Source of the DNA: Setaria digitata
Taxonomy: Eukaryota; Nematoda; Chromadorea; Rhabditida; Setariidae
Assembly: GCA_003640385.1 (NCBI GenBank)
Contig: RCAB01000036.1
Coordinates: 124,001-188,000, forward strand
DNA: 64,000 nt
Direction: 5' to 3'
The stretch's first letter is position 1. Every line of letters starts with the position of its first letter. A model generated the notes under the pieces. That model had not been told where the DNA came from, did no database searches, and was given only the letters and a program-made list of their open reading frames with translations. The translations under genes were made by a program, and so were the position numbers. Positions 1-11,582 of this stretch are shown here, piece after piece.

Positions 1-1
1 A

Positions 2-1129
2 ACAGGTTTAGACGAGTTTAACTTGGCGATTTTCATTGGAGGTGTCACATCTCTCTACTTGATGGCAGGACAAGATGCCCAAATAGTAGCAAATGCCATT
101 CTTACAGTGACGCCAATATTACTTACTTATGTTTTTCCTGCCGAAAAACCGCCTACACCACAACTCCTTATTTATTGGTATATATTACTTGCAAATGTAC
201 TGTTTTATTCATTATTTACTTTTAAAATGAATCACTCAAGTGTTGGACTTTCTGGACTAAGTTCCAATTTTCATCATTCTTAGGCCTCCTATGTCGAGGA
301 ATGGTAAAATATAATAGTGAATATTTCCAGCTTGATCGTACTCTTTACTACCAGTTTAAATATTCGTTATTTAAAGTTTGAATGGTCATTGTTTATTACT
401 GTGATAGGTTGAAGTCCTTTAGAGACGGACAATCTAGTGAGGGATTACTGAATGAATACTGTACCAGAAAAACAGGTACTAAACAAGTAGCTACTGTAAA
501 CCAAGTATCCTTTATTAATTTTTTGACTGACGTTTTCTGTCCACCCATTACTTTACTCAACTTCTAAACGCAAAGTTTCCAGGAGTGCATTTGGTCTACT
601 AACCTTACTAGATCCTAATTTTGAACCAAGAAGTGGCTACTACTTCATTAAAGTAGTTTTGCTTGCTCTTCTTTTCTTGCATCCATTCGATGGTGCTGAT
701 CGAATTCTTTGGCACATTCGACTAATTCACAGTGACATATTTAAAGATGAGGTAAAATATCTTTCCTCTTCAGGCAATCTTCTTTCTAACTTCTACAATA
801 GGTTTCCTAAATTATCCTGAAACTGGGTTTCAATTTCATTTTCCAACCTGAATTAGATAAGTAGATCTTTATTACGGCAATAACTTCTGTGGAATGAAAG
901 CAAACAGCCTACGATTCACTATTTTTTTTTTCCTTTTCTTCCTGCATTCTTGATGTTTCTGATGGTGAAAACCTGTAAATTTAAAATTTAAAATGAAACA
1001 CCAATTAAAAGTCAGAACTTATAGTCAGCTGTAATTCCATTTACCAAAGAAGAACTAACAACAATGAAAGAAAAAGTTGAGAACAAATGGACGCTGCAAC
1101 CAGAAGCATCTCAAGTAGCTTTTGCCTAA
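2..1129 (+). CDS. REEP/TB2-DP1/HVA22-family ER membrane-shaping protein (5' partial)
   Basis: Modelled exons are <2..201, 583..751 and 1025..1129 (158 codons with stop); the 5' end lies outside the window. The family inserts as hairpins in the ER membrane and shapes tubules. Exon 1 starts in frame with TGLDEF, followed by a hydrophobic stretch ending LYLMAGQDAQIV, which matches the REEP 'TGV…ALYLVFGYGASL' block, then a second hydrophobic stretch ending in IYWYILLANV. Exon 2 carries SGYYFIKVVLLALLFLHP and then GADRIFWHIRLIHSDIFKDE, the family's 'YY.lK..fL…P..GA…y…I.P.F.K.E' signature. Exon 3 is hydrophilic (VIPFTKEELTTMKEKVEN) and ends in TAA. Phases close (2 into 1, then 0). The exon 1 donor (CT|GTTTTA) is weak, so that junction is approximate. 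This is a divergent member: the usual conserved loop before the second membrane segment is replaced by a Pro-rich one (EKPPTPQ). C. elegans yop-1 belongs to the same family; I cannot say which paralogue this is. Confidence 0.72.
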
Positions 1130-1635
1130 AGCTATTTAAATTATCCTGATGGGGAAGAATGCCACTGTCAATCTTGCTAGACAAGAATTTAGGAAATAAA
1201 AAAATAAAGCCTCAATTCATAATTCCAATCATCAGTGATGTTTTAGATAAAATACCACCCTTAATTTAATAATTCATTCAACTTATCTAAGCATTAATGA
1301 AGGATTACTTCATTCGAGAAATAAATGATTTATAATCAATCATTATCAGCACTTGTCTAATATACCAGTCATTTCTCTCCTTCTCCATACTAAACACCTT
1401 GGACTATCTTCAGACAACGAACACTGAGGTCCAGAACGACCAACTTCTGTACGGTAATGATATTTGTTATTTTTTAACACTTATGTGACATTAAACTTGA
1501 AACTCATTAAAAACTAACTGCGGAAAAGAACTATATCCCTGCATCAATTTCAAGAATGAACATTTAGAAAAATAAAAGTGACACTTCAAGAGTGTGGTTT
1601 CAAGTTTTATTTTAGTCCAGGAAAGCAAGAATCCA

Positions 1636-2361
1636 ATGTTGTTAAACTCTCAGTTCAGAATTGAAGATCAAGAGTTTACAAGTCCGGGAGGCTTGAGTAC
1701 AAATTATAGCCCGCATGATCTGCAATTCGAACCAACAAAATACTTAGTCGGTTTGAATCAGTTTGAATAATTAATTCCTCACTTTCATGTCACACTTTCA
1801 TTTCAACTAGAAATATTAACTACTAAAAAAACTGCTTAATCTCGAATGTCTTCGACATTCCAAAGTCATATATCTTCCACTGGGGAATTTTAGATTCCAC
1901 AAATCGAAAGTTTTCGAGTGTTATAAATCAGAACAATTCCAGGTTTTCAACGGTCCATATGATTTCGAAAATATAACATATTTCATACGTATTCGTAATA
2001 CATCAACGAAACATATTGCATACGTCATTAAAAGCAATGCGATACCACGAGTTTTCGCAACTCCACCTTGCGGTATTTTACCACCAAAACAAAAATGCGA
2101 TATTGCAGTTACCGTTAAGGTGACATAGCAGATTGCGAGGTTTACGAATCCTGTCAAAGAAATCAATTAACATAACATTCTGATGAACAAGCATTACAAG
2201 ACTGCGACCATGTTATTTTTCAGAAGATGGAGAAATTTGTCGAACAGTTAGTTGAAAAAGACCGACTTGCGTTTGACTATGTATTCTGTTCGCCGGAAAC
2301 CAAGGAATTTAAATTCAAACTGCTGCAGGTTTACAATTCATCCGTACCCCAATTCCCATAA
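1636..2361 (+). CDS. Major sperm protein (MSP) domain protein, small
   Basis: Supported exons are 1636..1746, 1943..2119 and 2224..2328, all joined in phase 0. MSP domains are immunoglobulin-like β-sandwiches; in nematodes they serve as sperm cytoskeletal polymers or as domains of small cytosolic proteins. The reading runs HDLQFEPTKYL | VFNGPYDFENITYFIRIRN, then ATPPCGILPPKQKCDIAVTVK, then DRLAFDYVFCSPETKEFKF, which tracks the MSP core (IVFNAPYD, DPPCGVLDPKE, DRITVEW). Between strands there is an extra Lys/Glu-rich insert (MEKFVEQLVEK). It is too divergent to be a true sperm MSP, and it has introns. The C terminus is unresolved: reading through the donor at 2329 stops at 2361, while an alternative exon at about 2442–2507 (MLSNGVWNNP…) has an atypical acceptor. 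The start is the first ATG of the exon; a good acceptor at 1619–1620 leaves room for an upstream exon. The opposite-strand frame over the middle exon looks like a shadow. Confidence 0.72.
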
Positions 2362-3067
2362 CAGTCTTAAGCAGTTTCAAAAATAATGACCCTATCCGAA
2401 GAACATAATTTATGAGAGTAATACCTGATGCGCCGAAAGATGCTGTCAAACGGAGTTTGGAACAACCCCATGCCATATCTCATTAAAGAAGAAAGATATA
2501 AAAATTAATGCATCCCTTAACTTTTTAAATTTCTGCCTTTCGTACTCAGAAAGTCTTTGTTTAATGTTTATTTCAGACGGAAATGCGAAGAAGAAAAAAT
2601 ATTTACATAAAGTATAACCCATAATAAATAATTGAAAAAGCATAAGCAGTATGGATTGCACTTTAACATATATTCCTCGGTTTCTATATTGTGTAACACA
2701 TATATTCTGCTCTAAGCACCATCAAAAGTAGGAAGTGAAAAAATATATACACATGACCGATTTTTTCATACCCTATGGCCTCGATGAAAAAAAGCAAGAA
2801 GGCGGATTAGGAAGTAGAATTTGATTTATTACAATCCTCTTGATTTATGGCTGCTTCTATTCACTGAAGCATGTTGTGAAATGTTCAATGCTTGTAAGGA
2901 ACTCTAGAGGGGAATTTTCAAGTTCTCTTCCTAGACTTCTACGGATGGAACTAATTTGGGACATTTAAAAAATGATTCAAACCAATGCAGTTCTTACAAC
3001 AAGAGTCCACAATAAAAAAAATGAGTTACAAAGAAATATTCAAATTGCCGCACAATTCAAATACTAT
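2362..3067. other. Intergenic spacer between MSP-domain gene and SWAN copy 1
   Basis: Convergent spacer between the plus-strand MSP-domain gene and the minus-strand WD40 gene. It is AT-rich. Apart from a possible alternative last exon of the MSP-domain gene near 2442–2507, I see no coding signal. Confidence 0.5.
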
Positions 3068-6000
3068 TTAAACTCGTAAGATTTCTAGCATGTTTTTATA
3101 ACATATTGATATCCAGTCCGGAAAAGCTGCCGCCCAATGAACTTGATTGATCTGAAAAAGTTGGACTTACCTTAATGAAAGCAAAAATGATCCTAACAGA
3201 GAAAACGCTTAAAGAGATAAACACCGACCTCTAGTATGTCCTTTGATGAGTTTTTCCTCATAAAAGAGTCCGAAAATTTTATAAAGAATGATGATGTGAA
3301 AATGCTTAATGAAATCGTAATTAGAATAGTACGTGGAGTACATTTTTTAATTTCTTGCCGTCAGCAAAGCTCAAATTTCAAATAAAATTTCATTTTAAGA
3401 AATAAAATATTTACCTCGCCACCTGCTTGATATGCTAGAATGGGATCATCAACAGGTCGAGGCATCGTATGAATATCCCAAATTAATGCTTGACTATCAC
3501 CACCTATATTAGAAATGATCAGGGGTTTCAAATAAGTAATAAAGACAAGAAACGAATAAAAAAACTGAAGTTAAAAATTTTAAACCTTATACCAAAATTT
3601 TCTAAACAAGATGGGTTACTCACCCGCTGTACATATGTGACATGAAGAATGTGGTGCCCACGCCATACCATTTACGCGTCCACGATGATTGTCTAATTTC
3701 GCAACAGGTGTACAAGGTATACGTACATCGAGGATGATTACCTGGACGGTTTTGGTATCATTGAAATGTTACTAAACCCTCCTTAGATTTTTATAAGTCA
3801 CAGTTGCATATATTACGAGTTAATATAATCACGGATGCAAAGCAAACTACCTCAGGCCAATGTAAGTCGAGACAATTATATAGGCAACGACAAACAAGCG
3901 TATGTGTAAATAATCATAAAAACAAAAACGACGAATAAATGACCTCTGCAGAATCTTGAACAAATGTAGCAATATAATTGCAATCTTGCTTATTACATTC
4001 CAATCGTAAAAGTGGAGCATGTGATGGTTCTTCAAACATAATCGTCGAATGCTCAAGATGGCGTAAATCAAACATTCTTAAACTTCCATCGGCTCCTGAA
4101 AATAGCATATTATTTTGATTATACATATATATAATCAAAATAAAATTTTTTTACTATTCCTTTCCCACTACCAGAAAAACTGTAAGAAAAACATGAGTAG
4201 GGAAAAGATTTAAAACATACCAACACTAGCAAATATTTCTCGACCGCTTGCCATCCGTGTAAAAGCAATATCAAACACTTCTTTATCATGTGCAATCAGC
4301 TGTGTCTTAACAGTGCCCTCCGTTGAACGCGCAACACTGATTGCTTGACCAGTCTGAATGATAAAAAAAAAAATCAATTCGAAATCATTGCTTTTTTTCC
4401 ATCTTATGTTTTTTATAAGGTATAGAAAAATGTACTTCAACCACAAATTTACAAACCTCGACTTGCCAAATAGTACACGTTGTGTCGATACTTGAGGTAC
4501 CAATCAGACCAACATCTACGTCATTCCAATCAAATGATGTCAACGGTGCACAGTATTCACTGCTTCGATTCTGAAAACTAAAAATTTCATGCGCTAAAGC
4601 AATATTTTTTAACCTCTAGGCATTCCATTAGTATCATATTCGCTGATATCACTAAGCGTAACTTACTACAAAATATTCAATTTGAATTTTTAAAATTCAA
4701 TCCGAGATTATAACCGGTTATAATGCAAGATTCAAAACAAATTTTCCTTTTTTTTTAAGCTTTAAGTATTTTCATAAACTTTTAACATAAAGCAAAATTC
4801 CTGACAAAAAAACATTCGGACAATTTAAAGCAAAAAGTAATCTGAGAAAAGCTTCACTAGTGGATATCTTTCAAGCTTGAAATTTCCATTTTCGATCAAA
4901 CCTTTATTAGAAATATAACTACATTTACAATTCGAACTAGCTCGAAATTAGCAGTGAAATTAAAACAACCCAAACTTATTCAATCCCACTATCATTACCT
5001 ACTTATAAACAATAAAGCAACAAACGAAGGTACGTTGTTTAGGAAAACTTCAATCTGGGCACCATCAGCACCACCTACACGCCACAGTCGTAAATAATCT
5101 CCAGTTGTAGCAATCAAATCTGGATATATGCCTTTCTAAAAATTATAATATATATATATATTATATCATATTATAATATATATTTTTTAATATATATATT
5201 TTTTAATATATATATATATATATTAAAAGTTCGAATATATATATATCATGTAAAGTATTTGAAGAAAAACAACGTCTTCCAGATTTTTTACTGGATATCG
5301 TTAAATAAATAAAATTGTCAATAAGATGTGAAACAGAAGTGTGCAATTATTGACCAACTAAATTTCAGTAATTCCATTCCACATAAAAGAAACAAATGGC
5401 ATAAAAGTACAAAGAGTAAGTGCTCAAACCAAACCTGATCAGGAATCCACATCACCTTTGTCGCCGGATATGGATGATCGAAACTACCACAATCGATAAA
5501 TTCACCGGCATCTTCATCGAGCTTCACTATTGAAACCTAAAAACATAATTAGACTACTTCTCAAGTTTAGTTTAGTTCCTGGGCATTCAAATCTGATTCG
5601 TATTAACTAAAGAATTAAATATTTAATGCACTAGGATGAATGTGCCAAACCTTAAAAATTAAGCCTCGATAAGTTAATTTCATTGGTCCTATGCAGCAGA
5701 CGTAGTTAATCATGCCTAGGGTTTGGACGAAGAATGCACAGCAAAGTCTAATTTCATTTTTCTTTTAAAGCTATAATGCTAAATACATCCCTTGAATAAA
5801 TTCATCCGTTTAAATTTAGTTAAGATTTAATATTTCAAAAAGATCCTATTTATGCTTCTGAGTTAGAAACCTTGGGCCATCCAACAAGAACCAAAATGCA
5901 TCATCAATACAAATAATATTCAAAAAAAACCTTATTATTATATTCCTCAATGAAGCTTGCTAATGCCAAACGAAACTTCTTCGTTGGGTCCGGATGTTGT

Positions 6001-6279
6001 GACCAGCCAGTAGAGTACAGCGTATGCGGTGCCTCATATTTGTAAACCTCCTTGTGTTTGGAGTTCGAACTGGAGGAGCCACCTATAAAGCGGTTATGAA
6101 CAGGTATGCTTATAATAAATGGACATATAATTTTATATAAAAGAATGTGGAAATCCTAGTCAATTTAAATATGCTACAAGTTGAAAACCCAGCTTACTGG
6201 GTTGATTAGGTCCTATTTGCGCAATTTCATTACCCATAATTTGTTGCATTACGTGAGATAAATGTTGGGTAATTGCCAT
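3068..6279 (-). CDS. swan-1: DCAF7/WDR68 (AN11 family) WD40 scaffold, SWAN copy 1
   Basis: Ten exons on the complement, read from high to low coordinates: 6198..6279, 5931..6082, 5435..5536, 5034..5135, 4457..4570, 4221..4353, 3944..4095, 3624..3741, 3415..3503, 3068..3151. They sum to 1128 bases (375 aa), close to human DCAF7 (about 342 aa) plus an N-terminal extension. DCAF7/WDR68/AN11 is a WD40 propeller scaffold that binds kinases such as DYRK1A/HIPK2 and CUL4–DDB1; C. elegans SWAN-1 is the nematode form. Family blocks in order: [172 protein letters not shown] and the terminal LEILRV. The N terminus (about 37 residues) is Gln/Ser-rich. All donors and acceptors are canonical and every phase closes. 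The symbol is by family; assigning copy 1 as swan-1 rather than swan-2 is inference from its closer match to DCAF7. Confidence 0.93.
5142..5250. repeat. (TA)n-rich microsatellite in an intron of SWAN copy 1
   Basis: Nearly pure alternating TA with short T runs, lying just upstream (in transcription sense) of the exon at 5034..5135, inside an intron. No coding content. Confidence 0.9.
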
Positions 6280-7341
6280 CAAGTTCCAAGCTCCACAAAA
6301 ATTCTTACTTCTGTCCTGCAAAAAGAAAAAAAAAAAATGACGAAAAGCTTAAGGAAATGGAGAACTCCGTGGCCAAAGAACATAATTTATTGGCAGTAAA
6401 GTATCTAAACAATTCAATAACTTATGCTTTCTGCGCTACTGAACAGTTATTGCAAATCATATATGGTATAAAAGATATCAATGAAAAAATGGTTTAACCA
6501 AACCATATGAAAATAATAAGTAGATGACGAAGAATCAACCAAAAAGAAAAAAAAATTTATTGTTTTGCAAAGACTAATGTGAATAATCGAAATTTACAAA
6601 AAAAAAAAAAAAAAGGAAATTAAAAACCCTGAAGTTTTGAGTCTCGAGAAACAATAAATAACACCTTTTAAATAAAAACAGAAATATGTCTTTGCAGTGA
6701 TGCACAAAATGAAAACCATTAAATCAGTTAAAGATAATAATCAAAGCAGCTACTCTAGAAATTCCGTGTATATGTATGGGATTGATATAATTAAGCACAA
6801 TTACTACCCTTCAACAATAATAAATTTTAATTATTTATTAAATGGTAGTAATTATTATTGAAATGGTATAACTTGATAATCCAATAAAATAATTACTACA
6901 ACAAAATAAGATCCTAGTAAGATAACGTCCACATGGAATTCACTCCAATAACAAAAGAAGAATTAAAACAATTTAGAATGCTTGGTGGAAACAACAAATC
7001 AACAAAATTACATAGGAATAAACAAAACCTAAATAAATGAGTCTTCATCAGAAATTCAAAAATTATTTACCCTTTCAGTAATATTAACATGAACAATTAA
7101 TTAAGAGGAAGTAAAAAAAAAGGGATAGACAAATGAAGGTGTAGGTCCAAGCAAGGATTTCAAAAAGGGGATCGAATAACAGGAATGTCTAAGATTTGAT
7201 ATTTGATCAAAGCATTCACGAGAACGTCACCGATACTTAGGAAAATTTTATGACAAAAAAAAAAAACTGAAAATAGCGCAAAAATTTAAGTGGCGAAAAG
7301 ATCGTCTGATGATTCAGAACCGAATGAAATTCAAATATTGT
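6280..7341. other. Spacer between tandem SWAN genes
   Basis: About 1.06 kb between the stop of the upstream copy (7342) and the start codon of the downstream copy (6279), both on the minus strand. It is very A-rich on the plus strand (several A tracts of 7–14). It must hold the 3' UTR of copy 2 and either a promoter or a trans-splice outron for copy 1; I see no open frame that looks coding. Confidence 0.55.
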
Positions 7342-10300
7342 TCAAACTCGTAGAATTTCTAAACACTTTCCAAAACAAATGCAAATCCAGTCTATTTGAG
7401 AAGCTGACCAATGTACTTGGTTTACCTGAAAAAAATAAGTAATTCCGCTCTGACTAAAAACAAAAATGCGCAATGTAATTAAGAGGATGATTCTGCATGA
7501 AAACCGAAAGCCGCATTTATGAATTCTGCAAAATTTCCTGACATGCATTATTCAATGAAATTAGATAGCATGTAGTGCAATAGGCTTGGAAGAACATAAA
7601 ATTGGGTAGTCGGCAGACACAGGAATTCAACTTTAATTATTAATAAGTTCGTAAAACACATGTTCAATTCGATCAAGTTTGGAGTGACTATTTATTATTA
7701 CTGACTCAATCAATTTGTTATGTGTGAAATAAAGAACAAAAGTATATGAAAGATGTTTTTCGCCGACTGGACTGCCAGCTTAAAGCACGCAGAAGAGTTA
7801 AATTAATTCATCAGTAGAAGTTTCAAAAGTATTTAATCAGTTCGCTAAAATCACCTCTCCCTCAGCTTGATAGGCCAATATTGGATCTTCAACTGGTCGA
7901 GGCATTGGTGAGATGTCCCAAATCAGCGCCTGACGATCATCGCCTAAACTGGGGAATCAAATAAAAAATCAAAGCCAGGGATTTCCGTTGAAATTTTTCT
8001 TGAAAAGCTAACAGTGGTTGAATTTTCACGGCTGTTTTAGCTCGAAATATGTCGAAATTCAGCAGGTTTAAAAAATAAAAACCACTGGAATATCCTAGAA
8101 CTGCTAACCTTTTCAGCATGTCGTACTTCAGTCATGGATATAAAAATATATGAAAATTACAGGCAGTATTTTGATAAGATTGATGATAATTTAGAAAAAA
8201 AACGTAAAAATTAATAAGATCTGATGGAATTACCAGCTGTGCAAATGTGACATGAAGAATGTGGTGCCCATGCCACGCCGTTTACACAAGCACGATGATT
8301 ATGAAGTCGCGCAAGGGGATTACAAGGAACTCTTATATCCACTATTACTACCTGCAAAATAGATCATATAAGAACTAAAATAAAATCTGGTTTGTTCCGT
8401 AATCTCTAACGACTCAACAATCTTAATTTACTGATTATGCTGATATTTTACCAATGGTTAAAATACTTCTGAAATCTAAGATGTTTTCCACAAAAAATCT
8501 GCTTGAACGCCCCAAATATTATATGATGATCATTTTTTTTCGAGTTGATTTACTCCAAAAACATTCACTTCAGCAGAATCCTGAGCAAAAGTCGCCAAAT
8601 AATGACTCTCTTGCTTGTTCCATGCTAGTCTCATCAGTGGTGATCGCAAAGGATCTTCATAAACTATAGTAGAATGCTGCAAATTCCGCAAATCAAAGAG
8701 TCGAGCACTTCCATCCGCACCTATATGGAACTTTTGTACAAAACGCACCTGAGATTAAAAATGCTCAAATTCTTATAAATATTTTGGTAAGTTTTTGATT
8801 TCCTTGACTATAAGACTCTACTTGTTTTTTAATGGTTCTTCTGCTACAAGAACTAGTGGTGTCATGAATATATGAAATGAATCACAGCAACTTGAAATAT
8901 ATATCTACTTAACGATCAGAATGATGATGAAAATAAACAGGAAATTTTAACCGCATACCAACAGTGGCGAAATTATCACGTCCACGATTTATTCTTGAAA
9001 ATTTTATATCATGCACCGGTTTATCATGAGCTATCAATTGCGTCTTAACACTACCGTTAGTTTTTTTGGTTTGAGCAAGTGCTTGGCCTGTCTGAAACTA
9101 GTGTATTACATAAGTAATTTCATTAGAAATAAATATTACAAAGTTTGAAAATGTCAACTTTGCTCTCCATATCTAAACATAACGACTTCCAACTCTTTTC
9201 CAGCAACTGCTATATATATATAGGATTTGACATAAAATTATTTCAAACGATATAACTGAATAATAAAATGTGCAGCATGACTAAAATGAAATTAAACAAA
9301 CTCACTTCAAGCTGCCATATGGTGCAACTCATATCGATTGAAGAAGTACCAATCAGAGTTGGGTCAACATCATTCCAGTCGAAATTCGTCAATGGTCCAG
9401 AATAATTTGATGCTTGTTTCTGTAAATTGGACGAATACAGCCTTAAACACACCGGTACTCTATCACAACTGACTATTTGTAGAATCAGCAAAAGTAGGAT
9501 CACTGAGATAACTCCGAAAACAATGCGATGACATCAATATTACTGAAAAAGACACTGATCACAGGCCACAGCCTCTATGATCATAAAAATTCCATGAATG
9601 CAAATATCAAAGAATTATCATCAGTACTGAGCAAAGAGAGAGAAGACACAGAGAGAGAGAGAGAGAGACTATATGATAACATACATTATTTAAGATGCAT
9701 TCCATCATTACAGAATTTGGTTCTACTCGATAAATCTTCAAACATTCGCCACTGGTTGCCAGTAGATCGGGATAAGAATCCATCTGTAAAAATATAAACT
9801 GCAACATAAGAAATGATAATGACAAATAATGAGTTTAGTTTTGAACAGCACATAATCTTGTAGTCATTAAAATTTGCAGAAAACTAAGTCCAAACTGATA
9901 CAAACCATATCTGGAATCCACTGAATACAGTTTGGAGGAAATGTATGCTCGAATGAAAGCTTCTCCACGAGTTCACCTTGCTGCTCATCCAACTGGATAA
10001 TTGACACCTTAGATATATTAAAAATTAAAAAATCACCACACTTGTCGACATAAGTTATAAATGCAAGTTAACAAAACTACATTCTTCTGCTTTCACACTA
10101 GCATTCAAACAAAAAATAGCGCTTCAAGTTTCGATTCTTAGATTACTTTTACAGGTACATATATATTTACGTTATATAAGTACCATTATAGTGGGAAACG
10201 AATGAATAAATCATCCTAAGGATTAATATGAAATCTTAATCCATATATCCTTACTATATGATAAAACTGATTTGTTTGTCCTGTCATTTCCCAACTCTAA

Positions 10301-11582
10301 TTTATATCTGCCTACAGCTCTCTTCTCTTCGCTTATAAATATAATAACGCCATCTTTTTACGGAATTCACCTCGACCTATAAGCACCAGTATATTTCATT
10401 GTTTTCATCTTATTTTCGACTCTCAGTGTTATTTCGAAAGCCCTATTCGAGTTCTAATCGTTATTTAAATCCACTCACGATGTTTTATGCACGCAACTTG
10501 TTATATAAAAAGCAGTAATAAGTTAATAAACTTTAAATATAGGCAATTAGCGTGGCTTAAAAATTAAATTAAAACGAACTCTATTATTATGAGGTTTGTC
10601 CTCCACAACACTACCAACCGCAATTCGCCATCGACCTTCTGAATCCGTTTTACTCGACCACCCTGCTGCAAAAAGCGGTCGACTTGAAGTGAAACGATAA
10701 ATCTGGCGACGCTTTGGTGGAGCAGGGGGAGCAGGTGCTACAATTGTTGGTGTTGGTGGAGGAGCACTTTCAATACTGCTTGGTCCTGACGGACGAGATA
10801 TTCCTGTATTCGTCGGTATAGCTGAAAAATAAAAGAAAAAAAAAAGAACATTCTGTTATTGTCTCCTGCTCTACGCTGAAAAAGAGAGTATGGTGACTTC
10901 TAGATGCATAAAAATATAGAATTTGAAAAATTTTCTTTAAATCCAATCGAAATGCTCTATTTGACTCTATATACAATTTATAGCATATTTCTCAATTTTC
11001 GGTAACCTCCAGTATAACGGCCGTTACATGCCCTACTCCTTACTTCTCCGTTCTCTCATCTTTGGTGAGAGATAGTGTAACTAATTGGTTTAATTATACA
11101 AAAGAAGACATAAAGAAGGTTGACTTTCTTTGATCAACCAGAAAATGATTTTCTAAATGAGTTATTAGCATCTATGGTCTCTTTAATGATGGATAACTAA
11201 TTCCTTTCAGACCAGAAGTTCCGGTGTTTAGCTTAGAGATAATATCCACTGGCTTCAGTCGATAAGAAATAAGACAAATTCAAGTTTGGTAAACTGGTCA
11301 TTCGCGAAACAAAACAAATAAGGGAAGACATTTAATTAATTAACTTGACGCTTTGGGTTCAGAACCTAGCCCTTAAAATCCGCTCCGAAACAACTGGCAA
11401 ATGATAAGCATAGCAACAGTGTTAATTATGGTGATAATATACTAACATGTAGTAGTAGTACTTGCAATTTGATTTGTCGTGATTTGTTGCTGCAATGTTT
11501 GTTGTACACTGGTGGTACTAGATGCAAGTGATGAGGAATTTCCGGATGGCGTTGCAACCATTTGTCCAAAGCCGTAAAACAT
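7342..11582 (-). CDS. swan-2: DCAF7/WDR68-like WD40 protein, SWAN copy 2 (divergent, with Gln/Thr- and Pro-rich N terminus)
   Basis: Ten exons on the complement: 11447..11582, 10580..10821, 9906..10007, 9685..9783, 9306..9419, 8959..9091, 8569..8720, 8234..8351, 7855..7943, 7342..7425; 1269 bases (422 aa). The propeller parallels copy 1: [133 protein letters not shown] and the terminal LEILRV. It differs at the N terminus: a Gln/Thr-rich exon ([13 protein letters not shown]), a Pro-rich tract ([19 protein letters not shown]), and a degraded first blade ([15 protein letters not shown]). The ATG at 11582 is preceded by an in-frame TAA four codons upstream; an internal ATG eight codons in is an alternative. 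It sits upstream of copy 1 on the same strand. The swan-2 symbol follows the C. elegans naming of the paralogue pair and is inferred. Confidence 0.9.
9634..9669. repeat. (GA)n simple repeat in SWAN copy 2 intron
   Basis: AG/GA dinucleotide run lying inside the intron between exons 9685..9783 and 9306..9419, close to the donor of the former. Confidence 0.85.

Noticed and set aside
1921..2166. 81-codon hydrophobic frame on the minus strand
   Set aside because: Antisense shadow of the MSP-domain exon 1943..2119, whose plus-strand reading has clear family motifs.
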